NCBI RefSeq assembly: GCF_903994045.1
Contig: NZ_CAJEWD010000003.1
Location: 186,001 to 250,000, forward strand
Direction: 5' to 3'
DNA: 64,000 bases
Source of the DNA: Jeotgalicoccus meleagridis
Lineage (GTDB): Bacteria > Bacillota > Bacilli > Staphylococcales > Salinicoccaceae
Position numbers and translations under genes: made by a program
The notes under the pieces: generated by a model
The model's database searches: none
What the model was told of the DNA's origin: nothing
The model's input: only the letters and a program-made list of their open reading frames with translations
In this document: positions 1 through 8,065 of the stretch, piece after piece
Position numbering within the stretch: the first letter of the stretch is position 1
Layout: each line of letters begins with the position of its first letter

Positions 1-1
1 A

Positions 2-571
2 AAACTCAGTTTATCTTTAACTGACATCTTGGTCACTGTTGTGATCGCTCTTATTTTCGCTGTTATTTATTCTTTATGGGATGGTGTATACACTATCTTG
101 CAACCATTCGGACTTCATTTAAATGAGCTCGTCTATGGAATGTGGTTTATCGCAGCTATAGTTGCATATTTAATCATTAGAAAACCTGGTGTCGCACTGA
201 TTGCCGAGTTTGCTGCGGCATCTGGTGAGACCATTGTACTCTTGCAATTCGATATATCATTAATTATTTATGGGATTGTTCAAGGTTTAGTGTGTGAAAT
301 AGTATTTATGTTATTTAGATATAACAATACCAAAGTTTACACAGCTATTATCGCTGGTGTGGTTGCAGCGGTATCAACCTTACCGCTCGATTGGTACTAT
401 GGCTATCTAGGTCAAGTAGAGACATGGAATTTAATTTTAATGTTTTCACTAAGAATCCTTAGTGGTGCACTGCTTGCAGGTTACTTAGGTCATCAATTGT
501 ACAGGGGAGTTAAGGAAACTGGAGTGTTGAAATATGTCGGCAGAAGACATGAGGATTCCTATGAAAGTTAG
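2..571 (+). CDS. ykoE: ECF transporter S component YkoE (5' end cut by window edge)
   Basis: Membrane substrate-capture (S) component of an ECF-type importer for hydroxymethylpyrimidine/thiamine precursors. Six hydrophobic segments are visible, and the next two genes encode the matching ATPase and T component, which fixes the YkoE assignment. The reading frame is open to base 2. The first in-window start is a TTG at 29, but the codons before it (reading LSLTDILV) look like the normal family N-terminus, so the true start lies outside the window. The 3' end overlaps ykoD, implying translational coupling. A TPP riboswitch would be expected upstream but cannot be seen. Confidence 0.85.
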   Translation, partial: KLSLSLTDILVTVVIALIFAVIYSLWDGVYTILQPFGLHLNELVYGMWFIAAIVAYLIIRKPGVALIAEFAAASGETIVLLQFDISLIIYGIVQGLVCEIVFMLFRYNNTKVYTAIIAGVVAAVSTLPLDWYYGYLGQVETWNLILMFSLRILSGALLAGYLGHQLYRGVKETGVLKYVGRRHEDSYES

Positions 572-1973
572 TAAAGATGACTTATTCATTCAGGGTTTGG
601 ATCTAAATTTTCCTGAAGAAAAAAAGACATTCAACAAATTGAATCTTCACATTAAAGCAAAAGAAAAAGTTCTTTTACTTGGCCCATCTGGGTCAGGTAA
701 AAGTACACTTCTTAATGTCTTAGGTGGTCTAATACCATCAGTCATTCACGCTTCTATGCAGGCTGACAATATACAATTAATAAGTAACAAAGCTTTTGTT
801 TTCCAGGATCCAGATGCTCAGTTTACTATGCCTACAGTTGAAGAAGAACTCGCTTTTGTTTTAGAAAATCTACAGTTACCGAAAGTTGAAATAAGGGATA
901 AAGCACTACAAATTCTAGAAAGTCTTAACTTACCAGTCTCACTAGATACAAATATCAATACACTGTCAGGTGGAATGAAGCAAAAGCTGTCTATTGCTTC
1001 TGCTCTCCTGCAAAACCCAAGTTGTTTATTCTTGGATGAACCATCTAGTATGCTCGATGAAGCAGCTCGAAAAACATTGTGGAACACTGTAGAGTCTATA
1101 TGGGACAATTTAACAGTGATTATTATAGAACATCGTGTCGACTATATATGGGACAAAGTAGACCGTGTCTTGTTAATGAACAAAAATGGTGAGATTGTGG
1201 CTGATGACACACCACAAAATATTTTGGACAACTGTTTAAAACAATTAAACAATTTAGGAGTCTGGCACCCTTATTCATGGGAGCAGGCGCCAGTATTCAA
1301 AAAAATTAAGCCAGAGGAAGCTATACTGACTGTTGAAGATTTAACAATTAGAAGAAAAGATAAAACCTTGTTTACAGTAGATAAACTCACTGTGAATAAA
1401 GGGGAGTGGCTCACTCTAGAAGGACCAAACGGTTCAGGAAAAACTACCTTTTTAAACAGTATAATGAAACTCATTCCGAGTCATGGCTCTATAAAATTTA
1501 AAGGAAAAGTTATAAAGAAAACAAAGGATATCGTTGGGCAAGTTTATCCTGTTTTTCAAAATCCGGAATTACAATTTATTACCCATAAGGTCTATGATGA
1601 GATTTTTATCAACATGGAAAATCTATTCGATATTCAACAAGCTCAAAAAGAGACTGAAAGTTTGTTAAAAGCTTTTGATTTATCTCATGTGGCTCATTTA
1701 AATCCACTGGAGCTATCTATGGGACAGAAGCGTAGACTAAGTGTTGCAACTGCACTAGGTGGCTTACCTGATTTATTACTCTTAGATGAACCCACTTTTG
1801 GACTAGATCAGAAAAATACTTTTGATTTACTCAATCATTTCCATAATTTAATTTCTGAGGGTACTTCTATTATTATGATCTCACATGATTATAATATTTT
1901 AAAAAGATACCCAAGTCGAAGACTAGAGATAAGAAATGGTCAGCTCATAGAAAAAGAGGTTAGCTATGTTTGA
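534..1973 (+). CDS. ykoD: ECF transporter double ATPase YkoD
   Basis: Cytoplasmic energising subunit of the YkoEDC thiamine-precursor importer, with two ABC ATPase domains fused in one 479-residue chain. Domain 1 has Walker A GPSGSGKST at 50-58, signature LSGGMKQK near 144 and Walker B with D168/E169. Domain 2 has Walker A GPNGSGKTT at 297-305, signature LSMGQKRR near 394 and LLLLDEP near 415. ATG 534 overlaps ykoE by 38 bases. The ATG at 561, with GAGG six bases upstream, is an equally good start and would leave an 11-base overlap. The 3' end overlaps ykoC by 8 bases. Confidence 0.9.
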   Translation: MSAEDMRIPMKVSKDDLFIQGLDLNFPEEKKTFNKLNLHIKAKEKVLLLGPSGSGKSTLLNVLGGLIPSVIHASMQADNIQLISNKAFVFQDPDAQFTMPTVEEELAFVLENLQLPKVEIRDKALQILESLNLPVSLDTNINTLSGGMKQKLSIASALLQNPSCLFLDEPSSMLDEAARKTLWNTVESIWDNLTVIIIEHRVDYIWDKVDRVLLMNKNGEIVADDTPQNILDNCLKQLNNLGVWHPYSWEQAPVFKKIKPEEAILTVEDLTIRRKDKTLFTVDKLTVNKGEWLTLEGPNGSGKTTFLNSIMKLIPSHGSIKFKGKVIKKTKDIVGQVYPVFQNPELQFITHKVYDEIFINMENLFDIQQAQKETESLLKAFDLSHVAHLNPLELSMGQKRRLSVATALGGLPDLLLLDEPTFGLDQKNTFDLLNHFHNLISEGTSIIMISHDYNILKRYPSRRLEIRNGQLIEKEVSYV

Positions 1974-2763
1974 TTCAATAAGACTCTATGAAACTTTTAT
2001 CAACCGTGTTAATCCTCTAAGTAAAATACTAATGGCTACACTGTTATTTGTAACGGTTCTTCTTATTCACAATCCGAACACTCTATTGTATTTCTTACTT
2101 TTTAATCTGATACTCTTAATCATCTTGAGCGGTATAAAACCGCAATATATTTTGGCTTTACTAGGTGCTATTTTTATTTCTGGAATCCTATCAAGTACCT
2201 ATATGATACTATACGGACAAGGCGATACAACATTATATCGCTTAGGCATTATACACATCAGTCAAGAGAGTTTAATCAGAGGAATACATGTTGCAATGCG
2301 CGGCGTTATACTATCGTTATTTGGTGCGCTCATTATCTTTACCACTAGAATAACTGATATTTTTTACGCCTTAATGATTCACTTAAAGCTACCTCCAAAA
2401 TATGCGTATTCATTTATGGCAGCAATCAGAATGGTGCCACTTATTATATCTGAATATATGCAGTTGAGGCAGGCTAAAAAAGTGCGTGCACCTTTAATAA
2501 ATAAAAAGTATGTCACAGGTTTTGCAGCAGTTAAATCTACCATCATTACTTTGTTGAGCCAAAGTATACGACGTTCGTATCGCTTAAGTATTGCTATGGA
2601 ATCAAAAGGATTTTCTAATAACAAACGCAGTTTTTACAGAGAAACTTCATTCTCGCGCTTAGATTTATATTTCTTTCTGCTGCTACTTATATCACTTCTT
2701 ATATCAATATATCTAAGTCAGCATTGCTTTATATTTAATACAAACGATGCACGTTCAATTTAA
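1966..2763 (+). CDS. ykoC: ECF transporter T component YkoC
   Basis: Transmembrane coupling subunit (EcfT/CbiQ family) linking the YkoD ATPase to the YkoE S component. The 265-residue protein has several hydrophobic helices and the family coupling motif AMESKGF at about residue 209, in the position where EcfT proteins contact the ATPase Q-helix grooves. It overlaps ykoD by 8 bases and is followed at once by a strong terminator, so it is the last gene of a three-gene operon. Confidence 0.9.
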   Translation: MFDSIRLYETFINRVNPLSKILMATLLFVTVLLIHNPNTLLYFLLFNLILLIILSGIKPQYILALLGAIFISGILSSTYMILYGQGDTTLYRLGIIHISQESLIRGIHVAMRGVILSLFGALIIFTTRITDIFYALMIHLKLPPKYAYSFMAAIRMVPLIISEYMQLRQAKKVRAPLINKKYVTGFAAVKSTIITLLSQSIRRSYRLSIAMESKGFSNNKRSFYRETSFSRLDLYFFLLLLISLLISIYLSQHCFIFNTNDARSI

Positions 2764-2797
2764 ACTCTTAACATTTGTTAAGAGTTTATTTATTTTT
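2762..2797 (+). terminator. Terminator of ykoEDC
   Basis: An 11-bp perfect stem (2762-2772 with 2777-2787, 4-base loop) begins inside the ykoC stop codon and is followed by a T-rich tail. It separates the transporter operon from ugtP. Confidence 0.85.
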
Positions 2798-2821
2798 CAA
2801 TAATTTTGTAAGCTCATGATA

Positions 2822-2850
2822 TTATCAAGATGTAATAAGAAAATTATAAT
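2822..2850 (+). promoter_or_regulatory. Probable sigma-A promoter of ugtP
   Basis: TTATCA at 2822-2827, a 17-base spacer and a perfect TATAAT at 2845-2850, lying 35 bases ahead of the ugtP start and just downstream of the ykoC terminator. Confidence 0.55.
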
Positions 2851-2884
2851 CTAACCTGAAAACATATTTCTTGGGGGTAACATA

Positions 2885-3967
2885 GTGACTAAGACAAAGG
2901 TTCTTGTAATCACAGGTTCATTTGGTCATGGGCATTTAATGGTCAGTAATGTACTAAATAAAGCGCTTCGCGATAAAAATATCGACGTTGTAACGCATGA
3001 TCTATACCTTGAAGCACATCCTATCTTAACCCAGTGGATTAAAAGCTGGTACATGACTTGTTTTACTCATTTCAAACCAACTTATAAGTTTTTTTATTAT
3101 GCAAGACAAGAAAAATTAGATTCATGCATCTATAAAACATATGGGCTAAGCTACTTAAAAGACATTATCAATAAGCATAAACCCGATATCATTTTAAATA
3201 CATTCCCTACACCTGTACTAAGTATGGTGAAACAGAGATTTAGTCTAGACATCCCAATCCACACAGTAATTACAGACTACTGTGTTCACAAAAACTGGAT
3301 TGTCGAAAATACAGATATTTACTATGTAGCTACCGAGAAAATGAGAAATGATTTAATCAAAAGGGGAGTAAATAAAAACATTATTAAAATCTCTGGTATT
3401 CCAATTAGTCATGAATTTAAAATTAAAACTGACCGTAATGCTTGGCTAAAAAAGCATGGTTTATCTATCGATAAAAATACCATTTTAGTGTGCACTGGTT
3501 CACTCGGCTTACTAAAAGGTTTTAAAAAATACGTTAAGAAAACATCAACTAAAAAAGATAATCAAGTTGTCATTATTTGTGGCAAGAACCAAGCCTTAAA
3601 AAATCAACTTAATATAGAATTTTATGATTATAATAATGTTCTTATTCTAGGCTACACCAGTAATATGAATCATTGGATGTCATCTTCAGACCTAATGATT
3701 ACAAAGCCTGGTGGCATTACATTAACAGAGGCCTTAACTACAGAGACCCCTGTTATTCTATACAAGCCTACACCAGGTCAAGAGATGGAAAATGCAATAT
3801 ACTTTCAAGAAAATAAGATGGCTTTTATCGCGCATAATCGTAAGGACTTAAAGTATCATACTGAATTACTCCTAGAAAACGAAGATAAAATAGCAACGCT
3901 TAAAGAGCAAATGCGAAGTAACCAAAAACATGCTTCCATTGAAACTATAGTTGAGCATATTTTATAA
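2885..3967 (+). CDS. ugtP: Processive diacylglycerol glucosyltransferase (UgtP/YpfP type)
   Basis: Membrane-associated GT28-family enzyme that moves glucose from UDP-glucose to diacylglycerol, making the diglucosyl lipid that anchors lipoteichoic acid. The N-terminal half is of the MGDG-synthase type with the loop GSFGHGH at 11-17. The C-terminal UDP-sugar-binding half carries KPGGITLTEA from residue 274. Length (360) is slightly short of the usual 380-390. The start is GTG 2885 with GGGGGT about 8 bases upstream. It converges on the M50 protease gene with a 2-base gap and no obvious terminator. No ltaA flippase gene lies beside it. Confidence 0.85.
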   Translation: MTKTKVLVITGSFGHGHLMVSNVLNKALRDKNIDVVTHDLYLEAHPILTQWIKSWYMTCFTHFKPTYKFFYYARQEKLDSCIYKTYGLSYLKDIINKHKPDIILNTFPTPVLSMVKQRFSLDIPIHTVITDYCVHKNWIVENTDIYYVATEKMRNDLIKRGVNKNIIKISGIPISHEFKIKTDRNAWLKKHGLSIDKNTILVCTGSLGLLKGFKKYVKKTSTKKDNQVVIICGKNQALKNQLNIEFYDYNNVLILGYTSNMNHWMSSSDLMITKPGGITLTEALTTETPVILYKPTPGQEMENAIYFQENKMAFIAHNRKDLKYHTELLLENEDKIATLKEQMRSNQKHASIETIVEHIL

Positions 3968-3969
3968 AC

Positions 3970-4929
3970 CTAACCATTCTCAATTATCTTTCTTATCGCT
4001 TTTGAAAACAGTTTGTCTTCACGTTTACTCGGAAACCATGATGAATGGTTTAGTAGATTCTTAAGAATCTTTTTATCGTTAGTTTTCATATATTTATAAA
4101 CGGGTCCAAAATTAAAATATAGACTTGTGGCTACCTTATTAAATAACTTTACTTCTTCCTGTGAAAGCGTGTGCCCATCGGCATGTTTAAACATGAGTTG
4201 AAATGTTTTTATCAAATTAAGATTTAGTCCTTCATCGTCTTTTAAATCAGCTTCATATATTCCCGTGAAATTCCCTTTCATTTCTTCTTCTATCCACGCT
4301 AAATTCCTTGCATAATTTGCAATAATATCTCTGTTTGGTTCTATATCAGATAATATTTTTTGAGCTTCTACATCTTCATCAAAATAATAATTCATAGAAT
4401 CATAAAATAAGAGTTCATCGTGTTTTCCAGAAATAAGCTTCCAAATACTCTTTCCATCAGCTGCAAATGGCACGATTGTCAGTACCCCTATTAAAAGATT
4501 AATTAAAATTCCGAACTCTAAGTAGCTATTCTCTATAGAGTATAGATGTTTTATAGCGACTAAGATAAAGAAAGCTATCATATTAAAGATTAAGCCACCT
4601 AAGTTCAATATAATAATGTCATTCTTTGTAATATGGTTTTTGTTGAGTGGCTTGTAAGCTAACATTGCTCCAAAACTAAAGTAGGCCGGAATCTTAAAAT
4701 ACCATCTACCATTCATATACATACCTGGTAAAAATGAGATAAAGCTTATTTTCATTCCACGAGTTTTTGCCATTACACAGTGACCAACTTCATGATAAAA
4801 AACTGTAAACAACCATATAGTAATAATCCCTATGAGATAGGCTGCATTAAAGTCTGTAAACCAGTGTACAAGTGGTAATACTAAATATAAAACTAAACAG
4901 ATCAATACATTACTCGTCATAAATTTCAT
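3970..4929 (-). CDS. M50-family membrane metalloprotease
   Basis: Putative intramembrane zinc protease of the M50/site-2-protease superfamily. It has four or more N-terminal hydrophobic segments. The first metal motif HEVGH sits at residues 46-50 inside a transmembrane stretch, and a second motif ending in ADGK near 165 supplies the expected third ligand (Asp). The last 130 residues are a soluble, charged domain without PDZ features. It lies 21 bases downstream of a gene for a membrane-anchored XRE repressor on the same strand, so the two are probably cotranscribed. An immunity or signalling role is likely, but the substrate is unknown. Confidence 0.7.
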   Translation of the reverse strand: MKFMTSNVLICLVLYLVLPLVHWFTDFNAAYLIGIITIWLFTVFYHEVGHCVMAKTRGMKISFISFLPGMYMNGRWYFKIPAYFSFGAMLAYKPLNKNHITKNDIIILNLGGLIFNMIAFFILVAIKHLYSIENSYLEFGILINLLIGVLTIVPFAADGKSIWKLISGKHDELLFYDSMNYYFDEDVEAQKILSDIEPNRDIIANYARNLAWIEEEMKGNFTGIYEADLKDDEGLNLNLIKTFQLMFKHADGHTLSQEEVKLFNKVATSLYFNFGPVYKYMKTNDKKILKNLLNHSSWFPSKREDKLFSKAIRKIIENG

Positions 4930-4950
4930 CTTTAACCATCCTTAAATTTT

Positions 4951-5499
4951 TTAGGAGTTAAATATAAAGTAGCTTAAAAGACAAATGACGATAATAATAA
5001 GCGGAAATGATAAATAGGTAATGATAAAGTCAGATACTGATGATTTTTTCCTTATTTCTTTTCCTTCAAGAAAGTCTATTACTTGCTTGTAAGTTTTAAT
5101 ATGGAATTTTCTCTTTAAGATTTCAATTTTAATTGAGGAAAATAACGCAATACAGTATATTAATGCTGCAAGCACAAATAAAAGAATACTGCTTTGTAAC
5201 ATAGCAGGTACAAATACAAAGCCTGCTAAAATACTCGCTATCGTCATTAAATTTGCCCAGAAATTCCAATGGTTTTCTTCTACTCTTTTCTTAAGAATTT
5301 CTTTGTCACCTTTTACAAGCTCATCAATCGACACATGAAATAATGCACTCATCATCATTAGGTTATGAACATCTGGATAGCTCTTCTCATTTTCCCAATT
5401 TGAAATTGTTTGCCGTGAAACAAATAACTTTTCAGCCAATTCTTCTTGAGAAAAATTGATAGTTTTTCTGTACTTCTTAATTTGACTCTTAAGCTCCAT
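4951..5499 (-). CDS. Membrane-anchored XRE-family transcriptional regulator
   Basis: N-terminal HTH_3 domain (residues about 5-61; recognition helix SRQTISNWE at 28-36) followed by a short linker, two hydrophobic spans at about 81-121, a basic cytoplasmic loop and a final span at 157-180. This predicts a DNA-binding domain tethered to the inner face of the membrane. RBS AGGAG precedes ATG 5499. The gene heads a probable two-gene unit with the M50 protease, suggesting that the protease acts on this protein or that both respond to an envelope signal. The DNA target is not known. Confidence 0.75.
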   Translation of the reverse strand: MELKSQIKKYRKTINFSQEELAEKLFVSRQTISNWENEKSYPDVHNLMMMSALFHVSIDELVKGDKEILKKRVEENHWNFWANLMTIASILAGFVFVPAMLQSSILLFVLAALIYCIALFSSIKIEILKRKFHIKTYKQVIDFLEGKEIRKKSSVSDFIITYLSFPLIIIVICLLSYFIFNS

Positions 5500-5628
5500 A
5501 TCAGATTACTCCTATACAAAAAGTAAGGTATTCACATTTATAATAACACCAATCTCTTTTTACATTCGTATATTTATATGATAAAGCTCTTTGACATCGA
5601 GTGTTATCAGTCATTATATCGCCATACG

Positions 5629-5659
5629 TTATAAAATATCGCTATGCGATATTTTATAA
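5629..5659. repeat. Perfect 14-bp inverted repeat
   Basis: Arms 5629-5642 and 5646-5659 are perfectly complementary around the 3-base loop TAT. The right arm covers the stop codon of the alkD-like gene. A direct copy of ATATCGC lies about 20 bases to the left. It may act as a terminator for the minus-strand alkD gene (no clear U-run) or as a regulator site for the XRE gene that begins 130 bases away. Confidence 0.6.
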
Positions 5660-6301
5660 ATACTTGCTGCCTTCTCTGATACTGAGCTTTGATAAGCCAG
5701 CTTGATTTTTATCTATAAAGTTTTCTACCCAATTAGGGTTAACTTTACTGTATGATCTTAAAGCCCAACCAATCCCTTTATTAATAAAAAATTCAGTTGA
5801 ATTTAAGTTGTTGATAATCACTCTTTCTAAAATCTCTATGTCAGTCTTTTCTTTATTCAATCTTTGATAGATGATTGAAATACGTCTTAACCAAATATTA
5901 TCTGATTTGGACCATTGTAAAATCTCTGTTTTGAGTTCAGGATATTGCTCTACTAAATAAGCAATACTTCTGTCTATACTATCTATGGAATCCCACCATG
6001 ATTTTTTAAGAGCTAACTTTTTTAGTTTTTCTAAATCACTCTTTTGTAGCTTTTTTCTTTGTTGAAATAAATAATCACAAGCAATATATTGGAATTCTCT
6101 TTCATTTTCTTCCCATAAGTCTTCTACCAATGTCCAATCAATATCTTGATCCTTTAGTTCTTTTAAAAGTGGTTTAGATAACTCTTTTCTTTTTGCTGCC
6201 TGGATGCCTAAGAAGTCAAAGTGGTTTTTCATATATCTTTTCATCTTTAAAGCATTATCTGCATTCGCATTATTTTTTAATATTTTTTTGATATTATACA
6301 T
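5654..6301 (-). CDS. AlkD-family DNA alkylation repair protein
   Basis: HEAT-like-repeat DNA glycosylase that excises bulky or cationic alkylpurines (N3- and N7-alkyl) without base flipping. The 215-residue protein is all helical. It keeps the signature residues of AlkD: W103 and D107 in WWDSID, R140 in the RRISI segment and W179/R182 in GWALR. RBS AAGGAG lies 9 bases before ATG 6301. It is a single-gene unit, divergent from the IsaB-like gene, with a palindrome over its stop codon. Confidence 0.85.
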   Translation of the reverse strand: MYNIKKILKNNANADNALKMKRYMKNHFDFLGIQAAKRKELSKPLLKELKDQDIDWTLVEDLWEENEREFQYIACDYLFQQRKKLQKSDLEKLKKLALKKSWWDSIDSIDRSIAYLVEQYPELKTEILQWSKSDNIWLRRISIIYQRLNKEKTDIEILERVIINNLNSTEFFINKGIGWALRSYSKVNPNWVENFIDKNQAGLSKLSIREGSKYL

Positions 6302-6480
6302 ATTTGATTCTCCTTATTTTTTCTGATAAGCAGACTATTAAAGCGTTATATATGATGTTATAATAGCGTTATAACTATGATATATATAGTGATATACATA
6401 ATTAGACTTATTACTGATTGCAGCAACATTAACTTTGTGGCACACTTGAATTTCGGAATCTTATTTAGGAGATGAAGACA
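6302..6480. promoter_or_regulatory. Divergent promoter region, alkD-like / isaB-like
   Basis: A-T-rich spacer holding a perfect TATAAT at 6359-6364 and a direct repeat of GCGTTATA at 6343 and 6366. The short inverted pair ACTAT/ATAGT lies at about 6374-6390. These could be start signals and an operator for one or both flanking genes; no known regulator box was recognised. Confidence 0.35.
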
Positions 6481-7038
6481 ATGAACATCCATAAATTAGT
6501 TAAAGTTTTAGTATCAGCAGGAATAACAGCTTCTGTCGTAACAGGTGCAAATATAATAGATAATAATGATAATACATTACATGCTGCTGAAAAAGAAACG
6601 AGCAATTATAAATATCAAGGCGATACGGGCTATGGTGATGGTCAATTCTTATTAAATGATGCTTTTATCAAGACTTTAGAAACTGACGGATCTCTATCAT
6701 TCAATGGCCAAGAAATAGAAGCTTCTAAAGCTGATTACGAGGCAGTAAAAGAAGAAAAATCTAAGTTCACAGAAGAACATGATCAAAAGTTTACAGTACG
6801 TGGAGATAAAGTCACTAAAGCTACTTTTCCAATCAAAGTAGACGAGTTATCAATTGAAGATGTCATTGATACTTATGGTAAAGATTATGAAAAAAGAGAA
6901 GCAAAAGATAAATCTTATGAAACCTATGTGTACGCACTAGGGGACCAAGATGATGAGGATAAGAAAAATGTGATTGCATTTAAAGTCAAAGATGATTTTG
7001 TAGTAGAAACCATCATTGGCTATAGTAAGTCATATTAA
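6481..7038 (+). CDS. isaB: Secreted IsaB-family antigen
   Basis: Extracellular protein related to staphylococcal immunodominant antigen B, a nucleic-acid-binding surface protein. It has a signal peptide (basic start, hydrophobic 5-22, likely cut after the ALHAAE-like segment). The IsaB pattern of an aromatic YKYQG strand, a FLLNDAFIK segment and a C-terminal IEDVIDTYGKDY block is visible. Length (about 185) is near that of S. aureus IsaB (about 175). ATG 6481 is preferred over ATG 6472 because AGGAG at 6467-6471 abuts the latter but is 9 bases from the former. Confidence 0.7.
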   Translation: MNIHKLVKVLVSAGITASVVTGANIIDNNDNTLHAAEKETSNYKYQGDTGYGDGQFLLNDAFIKTLETDGSLSFNGQEIEASKADYEAVKEEKSKFTEEHDQKFTVRGDKVTKATFPIKVDELSIEDVIDTYGKDYEKREAKDKSYETYVYALGDQDDEDKKNVIAFKVKDDFVVETIIGYSKSY

Positions 7039-7040
7039 GG

Positions 7041-7072
7041 AAACTGCCACATATTACTGTGGCAGTTTTTTT
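7041..7072 (+). terminator. Terminator after isaB-like gene
   Basis: Ten-base perfect stem (7041-7050 with 7059-7068), 8-base loop, then a run of T. The stop codon of the convergent exporter gene lies in the loop. Confidence 0.85.
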
Positions 7073-7938
7073 AATTTCGAACGCTGTGCCGAAGAGAATA
7101 TTAGAACGCCAATTCCTAAAAGTAGAAGAATTAAACCAGTCCATGATAAGAAGGACATTGTTTCACCTAATAAGAATACACCTAGCATAGTCGCAGTGAG
7201 AGGTTCTGCTAAAGAGAGTGTCACTGCTGTAGATGAGTCGACTTTGGCTAAACCTTTAGCAAACATAAAGTAGGATAAGCCTGTTGCAATAATTCCCATA
7301 TACAGGCCAACAATAAGGCCATCAGTTGTAAAGACCCAAGATATATCAAAGATTAAGAGAAGAGGTGACAGCATTAGACCACTTAGAGTAAATACTACGG
7401 CCACTGCTGTTAATGCTGGTAGTTTTTCTACTACATACTTATTTGAAATCGTATAGCAAGCAAAGCTCAGCCCTGCACATAGTGCAAGTAAAATACCGAT
7501 CGGTTCTACTTGTACAGAACCTTGACTAGTAAACAAAAGGCTCACACCAATCAAAGAGAAAACGGTAGATATAAGCCATGTTTTACTTATCTTTTTCTTT
7601 AAAAAGATAAACTCAATGAGACCAGACAAAACTGGTGCACTACCAATCGACACTACAGTACCTATAGCCACTCCTGTTATATCAACTGCATTAAAGAAGA
7701 AGGGTTGGAAGAGAGCCATACAAATGGCTGCGATTAAGACTGGTCTGAAGGGTATCTCCCTAAATCTCAACCCTTTTGTCAGTAAGACTAATATCAGGAG
7801 AAAGCCTCCTCCAATAAATAACCTGACCGCTCCAATAGCAACAGGTTGTGCTGAATCCGGCGCAAGTGCTTGAACAGTACCCGTCGTTCCCCAAAGTATT
7901 GCAGCAAACAAAATAAAAAGTGGTGCCAATTTTTGCAT
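7054..7938 (-). CDS. EamA-family (DMT) permease
   Basis: Ten-helix inner-membrane transporter built of two EamA repeats (about residues 5-135 and 150-285), the drug/metabolite superfamily fold used mostly for amino-acid or metabolite export. The substrate cannot be read from sequence. ATG 7938 is chosen over an upstream ATG at 7992 because AGAGGTG lies six bases before it and the protein then starts directly with the first helix. It is monocistronic, convergent with the isaB-like gene. Confidence 0.85.
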   Translation of the reverse strand: MQKLAPLFILFAAILWGTTGTVQALAPDSAQPVAIGAVRLFIGGGFLLILVLLTKGLRFREIPFRPVLIAAICMALFQPFFFNAVDITGVAIGTVVSIGSAPVLSGLIEFIFLKKKISKTWLISTVFSLIGVSLLFTSQGSVQVEPIGILLALCAGLSFACYTISNKYVVEKLPALTAVAVVFTLSGLMLSPLLLIFDISWVFTTDGLIVGLYMGIIATGLSYFMFAKGLAKVDSSTAVTLSLAEPLTATMLGVFLLGETMSFLSWTGLILLLLGIGVLIFSSAQRSKLKKLPQ

Positions 7939-8022
7939 GATTTCACCTCTGATTTGTATATGTATTGTTGTTATTACACATAATGAAATCATAGTTTATT
8001 ACTAATCTCCAATTTTAATGCT

Positions 8023-8054
8023 TAAAAAAAGCACCGAACTTATTGTTCAGTGCT
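8023..8054 (-). terminator. Terminator of the RND pump gene
   Basis: Read on the minus strand: a 10-bp stem (8045-8054 with 8030-8039, one U-G pair), 5-base loop, then seven T. It ends the transcript 12 bases past the pump stop codon. Confidence 0.85.
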
Positions 8055-8065
8055 TTTTTAAAATA

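Noticed and set aside
7016-7273. 85-residue plus-strand frame past the isaB-like gene
   Set aside because: Runs through the terminator and antisense to the EamA gene; no RBS.
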